Source: Hemicentrotus pulcherrimus
Taxonomy: Eukaryota > Echinodermata > Echinoidea > Camarodonta > Strongylocentrotidae
Assembly: GCA_003118195.1 (NCBI GenBank)
Contig: BEXV01000365.1
Coordinates: 58,760-122,759, forward strand
Direction: 5' to 3'
Length of the DNA stretch: 64,000 nt
The position numbers were made by a program, and so were the translations under genes. Below the pieces are notes generated by a model. The model saw nothing but the letters and a program-made list of their open reading frames with translations. It searched no databases and was not told the DNA's origin. Shown here in pieces: positions 19,797 through 30,723 of the stretch (position 1 is its first letter; each line of letters begins with the position of its first letter).

Positions 19797-22500
19797 AAGC
19801 TGGGTTTTTATTTAGGCCTCATTTCATCTCTAGAAAGTGTCCATGACTCCTAATTATTCAAACTATGTAATTGCAGATAATTTCATAAAATGTAGAAAAT
19901 GACCCTTTTTCTAAAGATTGGCAAGGCCCAGTCGTTTTGGGCCAACAATTATGAATTTTCAAAAAAGGCCTATAATCAAATATTTTCATCTGTAGAATGT
20001 GTCTGTGACCTCTGTCTAAACTATATAATTGCTTATAATTTCATTAAATGTAGAAAATGCCCCTTTATTGACAAAACTGGCAAGGGGGTTACCCCATCAT
20101 TTTTGGCCAAAAATTATGATTTTTTTTTTTAAGAAGGCATATATTCATATATGTTCATCTCTAGAAGGTGTCTATGGCCCCTATTTGTCTAAACTATAAA
20201 ATTGCAGATAATTTCATGAAATGTAGAAAATGCCCCTTTTTGAAAAAAATGGCAAAGGGGTAAGCCCCTTGTTTTTCGCCACAAATTATGAATTTTATTT
20301 TTTTTTGAAAACCTATATATTCATATGCCTTCATCTCTAGAAGGTGTCTTGACCCCTGTTTATTAAAACTATGTTATTGCAGATAATTTCATGAAATGTT
20401 GAAAATGCCTCTTTTTGACAAAAATGGCAAGGGGCTATCCCCTCGTTTTTCGCCAAAAATTATGAATTTTCAAAAAGACTATATTCAAATGTTGTCATCT
20501 CTAGAAGGTGTCTACGGCCCCTATTTAGTCAAACTATGTAATTGCAGATAATTTCATGAAATGTAGGAAATGCCCCTTTTTGACAAAAATGGCCACTATT
20601 TTTTCCCCGAAATTATGAATAAAAAAAACAACCTATATTCATATGTTTTCATCTCTAGAAGATATCTATGACCCCTGTTCAAACTGTGTTATTGCAGATA
20701 ATTTCATGATATGCAAATGCCCCTTTTTGACAAAAATGGCAAGGGGTTAGCCCCTCGTTTTTCGCCAAAAATTAAGCATTTTCAAAAAAGCATATATTCG
20801 CATGTATTCATCTCTATAAAGGGTCATTCAAACTATGTTATTGCAGATAATTTGCCCCTTTTTGACAAAAATGACCACTATTTTTTCCCCGAAATTATGA
20901 ATAAAAAAACAACAACCTATATTCATATGTTTTCATCTCTAGAAGGTGTCTATGACCCCTGTTCATTCAAACTATGTAATTGCAGATAATTTCATGAAAT
21001 GTAGGAAATGCCCCTTTTTGACAAAAATGGCCACTATTTTTTCCCCGAAATTATGAATTAAAAAAAAACCTATATTCATATGTTTTCATCTCTAGAAGGT
21101 GTCTATGACCCCTGTTTGTTCAAACTGTGTTATTGCAGATAATTTCATGATATGCAAATGCCCCTTTTTGATAAAAATGGCAAGGGGTTAGCCCCTCGTT
21201 TTTCGCCAAAAATTATGAATTTTCAAAAAGACTATATTCAAATGTATTCATCTCTATAAAGGGTTAAGGGTCATTCAAACTATGCTATTGCAGATAATTT
21301 CATGAAATGTTGATAATGCCTCTTTTTGACAAAAATGGCAAGGGGCTATCCCCTCGTTTTTCGCCAAAAATTATGAATTTTCAAAAAGACTACATTCAAA
21401 TGTTGTCATCTCTAGAAGGTGTCTACGGCCCCTATTTAGTCAAACTATGTAATTGCAGATAATTTCATGAAATGTAGGAAATGCCCCTTTTTGACAAAAA
21501 TGGCCACTATTTTTTCCCCGACATTTTGAATTAAAAAAAAAAAAAAAAACCTATATTCATATGTTTTCATCTCTAGACGGTGTCTATGACCCCTGTTTGT
21601 TCAAACTGTGTTATTGCAAATAATTTCATGATATGCAAATGCCCCTTTTTGACAAAAATTAAGAATTTTCAAAAAAGCATATATTCACATGTATTCATCT
21701 CTATAAAGGGTCATTCAAACTATGTTATTGCAGATAATTTCATGAAATGTTGAAAATGCCCATTTTGGACAAAAATGGCAAGGGGTAGCCCCTCGTTTTT
21801 CGCCAAAAATTATGAATTTTCAAAAAGGCCTATAAACATACATTTTTATCTCTAGAAGGTGTCTTTGACCCCTGTTTGTTCGAACTATGCAATTGTATAT
21901 AATGTCATGCAAATTAGAAAATATCCCATTTTGACAAAAATGGCAATCGGTTAGTCTACCTTTTGGGCCAAAATTTATGTTTTTTTATGAAAAGGACTAT
22001 ATTCATATATTTTCATCTCTAGAAGGTGTCTGTGACCTCTGTTAATTCAAACTATGTAACTAAAGATAACTTCATGAAAATGTAGAAAATGCCCCGTTTT
22101 GGACAAAAATGGCAAGGGGTTAGTCTCTCTTTTTCTGCCAAAAAATTATGAATTTTCAAAAAAGCATATATTCATGTTTTCATCTCTATAAGGAGTCTTT
22201 TGACCCCTGTTTAATCAAACTATGTTTTTGCAGATAATTTCATGAAATGTAGAAGTTGCCCCTATTGACAAAAATGGCTAGGGGTTATTTAGCCCATTGT
22301 TTTTAGCCACAAATTATGAATTTTCAAAAAGACTTATATATTCATATCTTTTCATCTCTAGAAGTTGTCTTTGGCCCCTATTTTGTCAATCTATGTAATT
22401 GCAGATGAATTCACGAAAGGTAGAAAAAATGTCCCGTTTTAGGGAGCCTTTTTTATATCGTTTTATCTGTAGGTGTCCATGACCCCTTTTCATTCAAATA
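19797..22500 (+). repeat. Satellite array, about 155-170-bp monomers, with higher-order structure
   Basis: About 18 degenerate copies share TCTCTAGAAGGTGTCT, TTGCAGATAATTTCATGAAA, GCCCCTTTTTGACAAAAATG and CGCCAAAAATTATGAATTTT. Spacing of the CTCTAGAAGG anchor is mostly 125-177 bp. From about 20.5 to 21.75 kb, three variant monomers recur as a unit of about 440-480 bp. Open frames here are by-products of the repeat. Confidence 0.95.
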
Positions 22501-25500
22501 CCATTCCGTTTTTTGGTGTGGCCTTAATGAAAAATGTCATGTTTTGAAAAATAATAATCCCATGAGTCTCTGTTTTTTGAGGGGGGGGGGGTGTCGTTGT
22601 ATTACTCGGCATCACATGGATTTGCCTGAAAGTGAGACTGGCATTTAGACGACATAGAAGATCACAGAATAGACATTGATTGTGGCTTCGTAATTGATCA
22701 AAACAAATCATTTATTCAATATCAAATACAAAAATGGTACCTTGAAAACATCATCTTAACATCAAGGTAGTCACTTTGAGATCAGAAATTCCCCTAATCT
22801 TTGAGGTATGCATGTCTTAAGCACACCGTCTGTTAATAGTTGTATAATGAACACTTACAGAGTGACAATACGAGCATCTGATGAAAGCGAATTATCAGAA
22901 AATAACGGATTGATTAGATATGAAAAAGGCAATTTTCCGTGGAGAAAGAACAAGTAATTAAATCGAAAGGTCTGGATGGGTATTGCTTTAGAGCTCCAAT
23001 AGAAACGACACTACTGTCACTTCAACAATTCATTTATGAAATTAAGATGACTGTCACATCCTTTCCAATTGTTTTTGCTTCTGTCACTCATCCTTCCTTT
23101 CCCCATCGTCATTCTCTATCCATTTTTCTGTGTTTTCGTCTTTGTTTTTAGCAAACCTCATTTAGTACAAATTACAATAAAAAATTCATTTTGCCTTTTC
23201 CAATTCCTTTCTTTATTCCTTTTATTTCTTCATCCTTCGTTTAACACATTCCTTATTTGTTTTTTTTTAAAATATGTGTATTCCTTAATGTTGAGCAGAC
23301 TGCATATCATATTCCTCAATTACAAATGTAGGAAAGTCGTGGAATGTATATACAGGGAATGAGTATAAGAGTTTACAATAAAATACAGACGACTGCCTAT
23401 CGAAATGTGTCTCTGGAACAGACCGGTTTACTAAAATATTTAGGATGATTGATTTTTCTTTCCTAGTGACGAGTAATTCCATTAACCTGATATCAATGAA
23501 TGAACTACAACACTTCGAATCCAGTCCGCTAAATCATTTGTTGCTTTGTCGGGCAAGCCTTGGACAAGCTTTCAGTTTGTCAAGAACAATCTTTATTCAA
23601 AAAGTATGCATCAAATTTAGATATTTTAGTTAACCAATCTACTGACAAAGGGTTTGACGATACGTTCCTAATAGTCACAATAACGATAACTGTACATCAC
23701 TTAGAATGAGTAAGCCCCCCTTTTTGTATGTCAGCAAACAAAAAATATCATTGGTAAATATAACAAAAATAACGTGCCATTATTTACTTCTTTTGAGTTT
23801 GCGGATCAACGACTGGTATAGTTTAAATGCGAGCCGTTCCTAAAAACAACTAAAGATACGTTTGCAGCAAATCATTAAAAGGAATGGACAAGAAGACTAT
23901 ACATTTCACGAGTAGGCGCGGCGTTGTCTTTGGAATCTACATCTACTGGTATTTTTTATTTTTTATATTTTTTAAGAATCGTGAAAAAAATACTAATCCC
24001 TGAGATTCCTTCACTCTTGACTGTTAAGAGCACATATTCTATTCTACACCAACAAAACAAACAAAATATGACAAAGAAAAAATGATATAGTACAAAATAC
24101 TGTTCGCTCCAAATACACTGAAGATCTCTCAAATAGGTTTATATGCATGAACAAAACAAAAAAAGCGAGATGTAGTTACATGCTATATACACAAGATGAT
24201 GAAATGGCCTGAGTGTATAAGGTATAAAACGATAAGATGAAGCAAAACGAATATAAGAGTGTTTATTCGTTTGAATGCGTTAATGCTGTGTTTACGTCCC
24301 ATAAATTACTCGTAAAGTCGGTGGTTTGTATGGATCAACAACTGAAGACTTCACACAAAATTTGCAAAGATTTGAAAACACCTCATTTAAATTCGATTTC
24401 AAGAAATACACAATCAAATAGAAGGTCCTTTTGACTCAAGCCACGGTCACAATCTGCCGTGCATGTATCTGCGGGGGTTTTTGCGAGCATCGCACGGGCG
24501 AAGTGGGGTGGCTATGGAACTGCGTGGTGCAGTAAACAGCAATACGAATCCATAACACCCGTTACACAGTGCACGACAGGTGTAACTTGCAAGGCACAGG
24601 GGTTGTGAGTTTACCTCTTGCAGGTTAAGGGGTGGTTGGTTGGGGGTTGGTGGGGTCGGGGTATGTTTGTGAGGAGTGTGCAAGACAAGGGATCGGAAGA
24701 AGGATGTGCACACCCCAGGTCTTGGCCTCCGATACGACTGTTGTTGCGGACACGCACATGCAAAAAGACGCACGGCGGGTTGTGACCATATCGTAGAGAT
24801 CTATAAACATAGCATTACTCAACACAGTTTGATAACACTCCGTTCAAATGCCACATGTGTATGCAAATCGATAGGTATTGAAGAGACATGGTCAGAATCT
24901 GTATGTACATCTACATTTGTTACCCCCATGCACCGATGTCACAAAATTTGACTTGGGAATTCTTGTCAATGCAGCTTCGTCTAACATTTATAATCATTCT
25001 CACAACCAACACTTCAAATTCCGCCCTCTATAGACAATCTGGAACCAACCTCTTTTAGCATTTATATCTTGTTTACTTCTCTTGTCATATAGAAGGTCTC
25101 AATTTTAGTCATCACACACTGTTGCCTTGGTAACTTAAACTGTAACGTACACACAATTGTTTCGAGATGACTAATGTACAACAAAGTACAACCAAAAAAA
25201 CATACAAGTATAACCATAATAGAGGTGTATAATAATGTTCGTAGTAAATGCAAAAATGTGAGGTAGATTATATTCCATCTCTTAAAATAAACAAATCCAC
25301 CAAATTCATCCAGGGGCATTTTTTAAAATCTTCAAATCTCATTTGTTTGCAGCTTTTTGTATTTCACAACTGAAGAGATATTAGATTGTTCATTTTGATC
25401 AATGCACACCAACTCATAATGAGTTTATATTGTGTAATAAAGTGTTAGAATACTATTACCTTTCAAATGCAACATTTTTAGTTTAATAGAGGCAGCGAGG

Positions 25501-27368
25501 CGATAGTTCAATCAATTTTAAAGGCAGCACATAAATGTAACACAACTCAATATGAGAGGTGTTTTTTTTTTATTATCAATACAAACTAATGATAGAATTC
25601 GATCTTATACAATAACCATTATGCTCCAATATAAAAAAAAGTTGACTGTAATTTCTTTTCATGAAATATTCTTAAATTTAGAATATAAATGAAATATAGA
25701 GGAAAATGTTTAATCATTAACATATTCATATTTCATATCAATTAGATAAAACAACAGTTTTTATTTCATTTTCCCCTCTCAATTAAGAGTTGTTTTTTGT
25801 GTTGAAACACAGGGAAGCAGCATCACGTTTGAAACAATGTAAATTTACCGCAAAAGTGACAATCATAGATTACGTATAAATATGTACTACTGCAGCAAAA
25901 ATACAATACTTGTAATTTTTCGTTAACTAACTGTTATTCTTAGCTGAGCGGATAACCAAATGTAGCCCAATTACCCACAAATTTGTCACCTTCTAGAACG
26001 GCCTCTACCAAATTGATAGAGGTGCTCCATACTTAAAAGATAACTATTCCCCGGAATATTTAATATTCTAACTGAATAATTATTACATAACGCATAGTTC
26101 GTAATTAAGATGACATGACTGTCAAGCACACGTATGCAGTATCTGTCTCAGTAGATTTTAGTAATTTATACAAATGGCTTCACTGCACGTCGAGTAGCGC
26201 AACAGATCTTTAAAATGTCACCTTAGACTCATTACGCTGACAGTGACATATGAAGCTTGTAAAAAAAAAATTCGTGTAAACTCATTTGTATTTAAGGTAC
26301 ATTAAATTTTCTCAAGTTGATTGATTAATTGATTGATTATTTTTTTGAAGAAATAACCAGCATACAAAAAATACGTAAAACACACCCAAACGGAGGGTGA
26401 ATACTGCTTTTTTACCCCTACAAAAAAAAAAAGTTTCCCTTAGGTGCCAAAATATGGGTCGGAAGGTCGGAAATCTTTTCCCCTTTGGGACTAATATTCC
26501 TCAGTTTTTAATGCTTTGATATTTTTTTTTCACTAAAAAAAACGGTAAAAAAGGAAAAATCTTTGCTTTCAAAGCCGACCGTAGATTTCTAGATTTTAGG
26601 GTCGTCGCAAAGGGCAATACAACATCTTTTTTTTTTAGGCCTTATCGTTTTGATAATTTGTTAAGTTTTTAATTAGATAATAAACCGTTTCAATTTACTT
26701 TGAGGTAAGTAGGTTGTATAGTCTTTGGAAAAATGCCATTCATTTAAAAAAAGATCTGTTTTATATCAAATGTTATGAGTTGTTTAGCAAGTGCTATGGC
26801 ATATTTGGACAAGGTGATATGTGCGTTTTAAAAGATTATAGTTTTTAAACTTTCAAACTTGATTTTGTGGATAATTTCGTATTTACACAATTATATAAAG
26901 ATCCCTTTGTGTAAGTGTTACTTCCAAGTTTCTATAAAATTCTTTACATCTTTTTTTAATTTCTAAGAAGAAAAACATGCGACCTAGGAGTCTTATGAAC
27001 ACTTAAAGGTTACGAAAGAAAACGTTTGTTAAAGACAAATTAAATATTCATAACAAATTCATCCATCGTATGACTGGCATGTTGTAATGCGTATATGAGG
27101 TAGATATTGGTTTACAATAATATAAACACAAACTAACGAGTTATGGTTATTCAATATAACCCTGTCAGAAGGCCGATCATAATTTACCCCATGTGGAAAT
27201 AACACAAGGGAAACGCTCTTGGCGGTCTCGCCTGCATTACGCAATTCGAATATCCTCTGAATATAGTCAGAATTTTGAAGATATTGACTACTAATCATTA
27301 GAAGAATTATTTACTATAATTTGTACCAAGATTGATAGCTTTAATGAAATATGAATAACTAAAATTAT
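22501..27368. other. Gene-free intergenic sequence downstream of lin-28
   Basis: No gene is recognised. A GC-richer block at about 24440-24790 stands out from AT-rich flanks and may be an old repeat. Two perfect let-7 seed octamers (CTACCTCA on the - strand) occur at 27096-27103 and 25259-25266. They lie beyond the first canonical lin-28 poly(A) signal, so they matter only if a longer 3' UTR exists. Confidence 0.5.
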
Positions 27369-27374
27369 TTTATT
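27369..27374 (-). terminator. lin-28: Candidate lin-28 poly(A) signal
   Basis: AATAAA on the - strand. No AATAAA or ATTAAA was found on that strand between the lin-28 stop (30468) and this position; only weak TATAAA variants occur near 28570 and 28750. It would give a 3' UTR of about 3.1 kb. Confidence 0.45.
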
Positions 27375-27439
27375 AATTCTCATATTAAGTTGTAATTTTT
27401 TTTTTATTTTTTATCCAAGTCAACTGACCTAAATGACCT

Positions 27440-27780
27440 TTACTTTGCTACCGTGATACTTGATAACCCTTTGGTACAAGTTTCATGGAATTTAAAGAAA
27501 CACACTTGGAAATCTTGATGTTGATGCAACAACAAGTCTAAGTTTGTTGACCTGAAATGACCATTGACCTTAACTTAGTGACCTGTAATTCTACTCACAT
27601 GATTGGGGAACCCTTTGGTCCAAGTTTCATTGAATAAGGACTTATACTTTCAAAATTATACTAAATATTCAAAAACTTTACCTTAGGTTAAGTTTTCGAT
27701 GGTGCCGCTGCCGCCGCCGCCGTCACCGGAAAAAAACGGCGGCTATGTCTCACTTTTGCTACGCAGGCGAGACAATAAAA
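27440..27780. repeat. Dispersed repeat with a CCGCCG core
   Basis: A block of the type TAAATGACCTTTACTTTG ... GCCGCTGCCGCCGCCGCC ... CTACGCAGGCGAGACAATAA resembles a repeat I recall from several invertebrate deuterostome genomes. If the lin-28 3' UTR runs to 27369, this repeat is inside it in antisense orientation. Confidence 0.5.
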
Positions 27781-28325
27781 TAGAATAAGTCTTACGGAGA
27801 GCGTTTAAAATAGAGGCGTGGGTTATAATTTTGATCAGAGCAAGAATGCACTTTGTGCAAGTCAGTCAGCAAAGATACGTTGAAACAACACGGAACGTTA
27901 GGAGAACATTAAGATAACATAAGATAACATTGCGGAAAACGCGATTAGTCCTTTGTAAATGTCACATAATTTGACACATGTTGACATACCACGGAAAGTT
28001 ATATCATTTACTTTGGAGATCTGTGGATGAAGTTGTTTTGCATGAAGATTTTGCATTCTGGGAAAACCCATCGAAAGACAAAAAGTAACAATACAACTTG
28101 CGATGCTGATGTAGCAAAGCGAATGACCCGGCTATATTTTGCCACACTCGAACCTACAAGTCTTCGCTACCGAATATGTGTGTTGTTCGTACTTTTAAGG
28201 CTCACAAGCTAAAGACACACAAACATACACATACACACAGCTTATGTGTCCAAGGAATAATGACATATAGAGTATTTCGATTCACGTTTATCATAAAGCA
28301 AACACTTGGTAGAATAATCTATACC

Positions 28326-28333
28326 GAGGTAGT
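28326..28333 (-). promoter_or_regulatory. Candidate let-7 seed site in lin-28 3' UTR
   Basis: ACTACCTC on the - strand pairs with let-7 positions 2-9. There is no A opposite position 1 and no clear 3' supplementary pairing. On its own a match of this length is not significant; its position 2.1 kb into the presumed lin-28 3' UTR gives it weight. Confidence 0.4.
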
Positions 28334-29263
28334 CATCTCCCAAATTGGAATGGGAGTATACCATTCCGTTTTGCACGTGATATCGGACAAATGTCAGATG
28401 CCCGTAAATGTCTCCACGTGTTAAAATTCATCTCATCGTTCCTACTACAAAATATAAAGTAAGAGTATATGCTCATACAACTGAAAATTCCTTTGGTTCA
28501 GCATATTCACAATTTTTTTTTCTTCAAAGGCACGTACGGAAGTCAACATTTCACCAATATGTTACACATTTATACTACACTTAACTGAATGCATAACCAT
28601 CGTTAACGATGGTACGACTAAACCGGTTTTGCTTCTTCAACGCCAAATGCCTGTTGCACACAAAGAGTTATTTTGATTGCGTTATTTCGTTTGCAATCAA
28701 TCTTATGAAAGCGATTGGCGCACAGTTTTTTTTTCATTTCGCATTCACTTTTTATAAGATGTCACTTATGGTGCGTCAAACACCAGTAAGTCACCGACAG
28801 CGACCCAATATAAATGACACCTCGTGCACGCCGCCTATCATAGTGGCACCAGAAAACTTGTCAACAGTTTCCAGCAGCATTACTAAACTCTATGGCCCTT
28901 GAAAGTCAAATGTGAAACCCGTCACTACCGGAAAGAAGTCGCATATCTCAGAACGAGCATTGAATAAACATCTCAAGTCACGCCCGGTGCATTGTGGAAC
29001 GACACACTTTCACTATAACTTAACGTACAAGCGAATCACATACAAGGAAATGGTTAAGGCCTCATGGATATTCATGATTGCAGTACTCGCTATAGCACCA
29101 GCACGTGATCTGCACGTGGTAAAAACTGAATAACACCTGAGTGAGTGACGTCATAATAGCAAAGTTTCCACAAAGCAGCTAGAGAAACACCATGTTCATC
29201 GTCCACATAAAGACTTTACAGTCACAAAGTAAGCCATTATATACACTGAATTAAATCTTAAAG

Positions 29264-29279
29264 CCCTGAGACTGTAACT
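29264..29279 (-). promoter_or_regulatory. Candidate miR-125 / lin-4 target site in lin-28 3' UTR
   Basis: The mRNA-sense sequence AGTTACAGTCTCAGGG pairs with miR-125 positions 2-10 and 13-17, with two mismatches at positions 11-12. That is 14 pairs in the usual seed plus 3'-supplementary geometry. lin-4/miR-125 control of lin-28 through its 3' UTR is known in nematodes and vertebrates. The site begins 1189 nt after the stop codon. Confidence 0.65.
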
Positions 29280-29366
29280 ATATAAACACCACCTTCCTTA
29301 AACCAATTGCCATACCAATGCTCCCTAGAAAATGGATGAATCTTTCAATGTGATATGTGAAAACCT

Positions 29367-29373
29367 TGAGGTA
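29367..29373 (-). promoter_or_regulatory. Candidate let-7 site (7mer-A1) in lin-28 3' UTR
   Basis: TACCTCA on the - strand pairs with let-7 positions 2-7 and has the A opposite position 1. A CAACCTA match to let-7 positions 9-15 (29390-29396) lies on the 5' side in the mRNA. It is separated by a 16-nt target bulge, longer than usual. Confidence 0.35.
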
Positions 29374-29823
29374 TAACTTTAAAAGGGAATAGGTTGAGAT
29401 TGGTCCAAAGTGAATAGACAAGATATTGAGATGCTCTGTAGTTTGCAGATTCATATAATGATTTCCGATGGAGCAAATCACAAATCTTGGGTAGGAATTC
29501 TTCCCATCAAAAACTGTTCTTAACAGGCAATGGAGATACAGAAGGGACAATGTTAAAAACAAGTGTTTTCATAACATCTAATCCTTAAAAATAAAAGGTC
29601 AAAAGCCTTTGGAATGTCTTTACAATAATGGCAAAGGACATATGGACATATCTCTCTTCTTGTGGTGTATTGGGTACATATAAACTGGAATGAGACGATT
29701 GCAAAGAATTTTTTTAGAGCAATCAAACAATAATATGACGTCTGTGTGACCAAAATGAAGTATGGCTTAAACTGGGTTCACTAATTCAAATAAGTCCATT
29801 GCTTCATACCACAGGGCCGATCA

Positions 29824-30020
29824 CTGTGAACATGACTGACAAAGACAGCGGACAAAATATACAGTTCCTCAGGTAGACAAAGGAACATCCCTTCACTGCT
29901 ATTATGTAAAAATGTGTAGAACAGGTGTCACATGCATAGTCACCTTTTTACATAATAGCAGTGAAGGGATGTTCCTTTGTCTACCTGAGGAATTGTATAT
30001 TTTGTCCGTCATGTTCATAG
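29824..30020 (-). repeat. Near-perfect long hairpin within presumed lin-28 3' UTR
   Basis: The arms 29850-29912 and 29945-30007 are 63 nt each and match in inverted orientation at 62 of 63 positions, around a 32-nt loop. Outside the stem, a further 13-nt pair (29824-29836 / 30008-30020, 12 of 13) continues the symmetry after a 13-nt insertion in the left arm. This is far less decayed than the other foldback elements in the window. It could be a recent MITE, an inverted duplication or a structured RNA. Confidence 0.85.
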
Positions 30021-30467
30021 TGGATGTAATCAAGCTAATGAATAGAATGGTAGCCAAGCTAACTATCAGTCTATGGTTAGGATTTTATATCAAGTTCATT
30101 TCTAAAGAGAGAATATCTTCTTTTTTTCTCCACCTGCTTAAGGAACATTGGTATGCCTTTGGACCTATCCATAAACTGTTTCATCAAGATCCACACGCTG
30201 ATAGCTGTGTGCTCGACTGTACAATTATCTATACATACATGGCATAGTAAGATCTTGCCAAAGAGTTCTACAGAGGAGATATTCCTATTTCAAATCAGAA
30301 TTGTCTGTCTTTGTCATAATCTGTAAATAAACATTCTGCATAAAAAAAGTCATACTCAGAAGAGCAAACTATCCTTCTCTTCCCACTTGTGCTTCTTATA
30401 TGGTGGAAATACAACCAAAAACTAAATCTATACGAAGTACTTTGAAGGTGGTGCATCTTGGCCTTGG

Positions 30468-30723
30468 TTAGGTCTTTCCTTCACCACCTTCTGGATCGCT
30501 TTTGCCATCCTCTTCGGCTTTGCTGCTGGCTGATGCCTCTTCTGTCGTTGTTTTGGGGCTCTCTTCACCCGAACCACTGCCGTTGCTGCCGTTTCCCTGA
30601 GAAGTTTTGTTTGGGCAGTCTGCCCAGAGGTGGTCCTCCGCGTGGCATGCATAGCACCGTTTAGGTAGAGGGGGCTCTGGACAGTCTTTGGCATGGTGTC
30701 CTGAATTGCCACAGTTAAAGCAC
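30468..30723 (-). CDS. lin-28: lin-28 last coding exon (CCHC zinc knuckles and C-terminus)
   Basis: The acceptor is TGTACACAG|G. The single leading G completes an arginine codon begun by the previous exon (CG|G). Knuckle 1 is C-x2-C-x4-H-x4-C ([14 protein letters not shown]) and knuckle 2 is [14 protein letters not shown], eight residues apart. These bind the GGAG-type motif in let-7 precursors in known LIN28 proteins. The C-terminal tail of about 48 residues is rich in Ser, Gly and Glu. The stop is TAA at 30470-30468. Confidence 0.96.

Larger units (their letters stand above)
27375..30467 (-). other. lin-28: Probable lin-28 3' UTR
   Basis: This is the stretch after the lin-28 stop on the - strand, without a canonical poly(A) signal until 27374. 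In mRNA order it contains a long hairpin (30007 to 29850), a let-7 7mer-A1 site (29373-29367), a miR-125/lin-4 site (29279-29264), a let-7 7mer-m8 site (28333-28326) and the dispersed repeat at 27440-27780. + strand open frames such as 29912-30247 run through the hairpin and look spurious. The extent is inferred, not shown. Confidence 0.5.

Noticed and set aside
29865..29876. CTCAGGTAG in the long hairpin as a let-7 family miRNA
   Set aside because: let-7 begins TGAGGTAG. The second base differs, the rest of the arm does not match let-7, and the 63-bp stem is longer than a normal pre-miRNA.
29912..30247. + strand open frame of 111 codons
   Set aside because: It starts in the loop of the long hairpin and runs antisense to the presumed lin-28 3' UTR. 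It has no recognisable domain or homology.
30428..30712. Second - strand open frame (Thr/Ala/Lys-rich) and a + strand frame over the lin-28 last exon
   Set aside because: They are shadows of the zinc-knuckle exon in other frames. Only one frame carries the CCHC motifs and agrees with splice phase.
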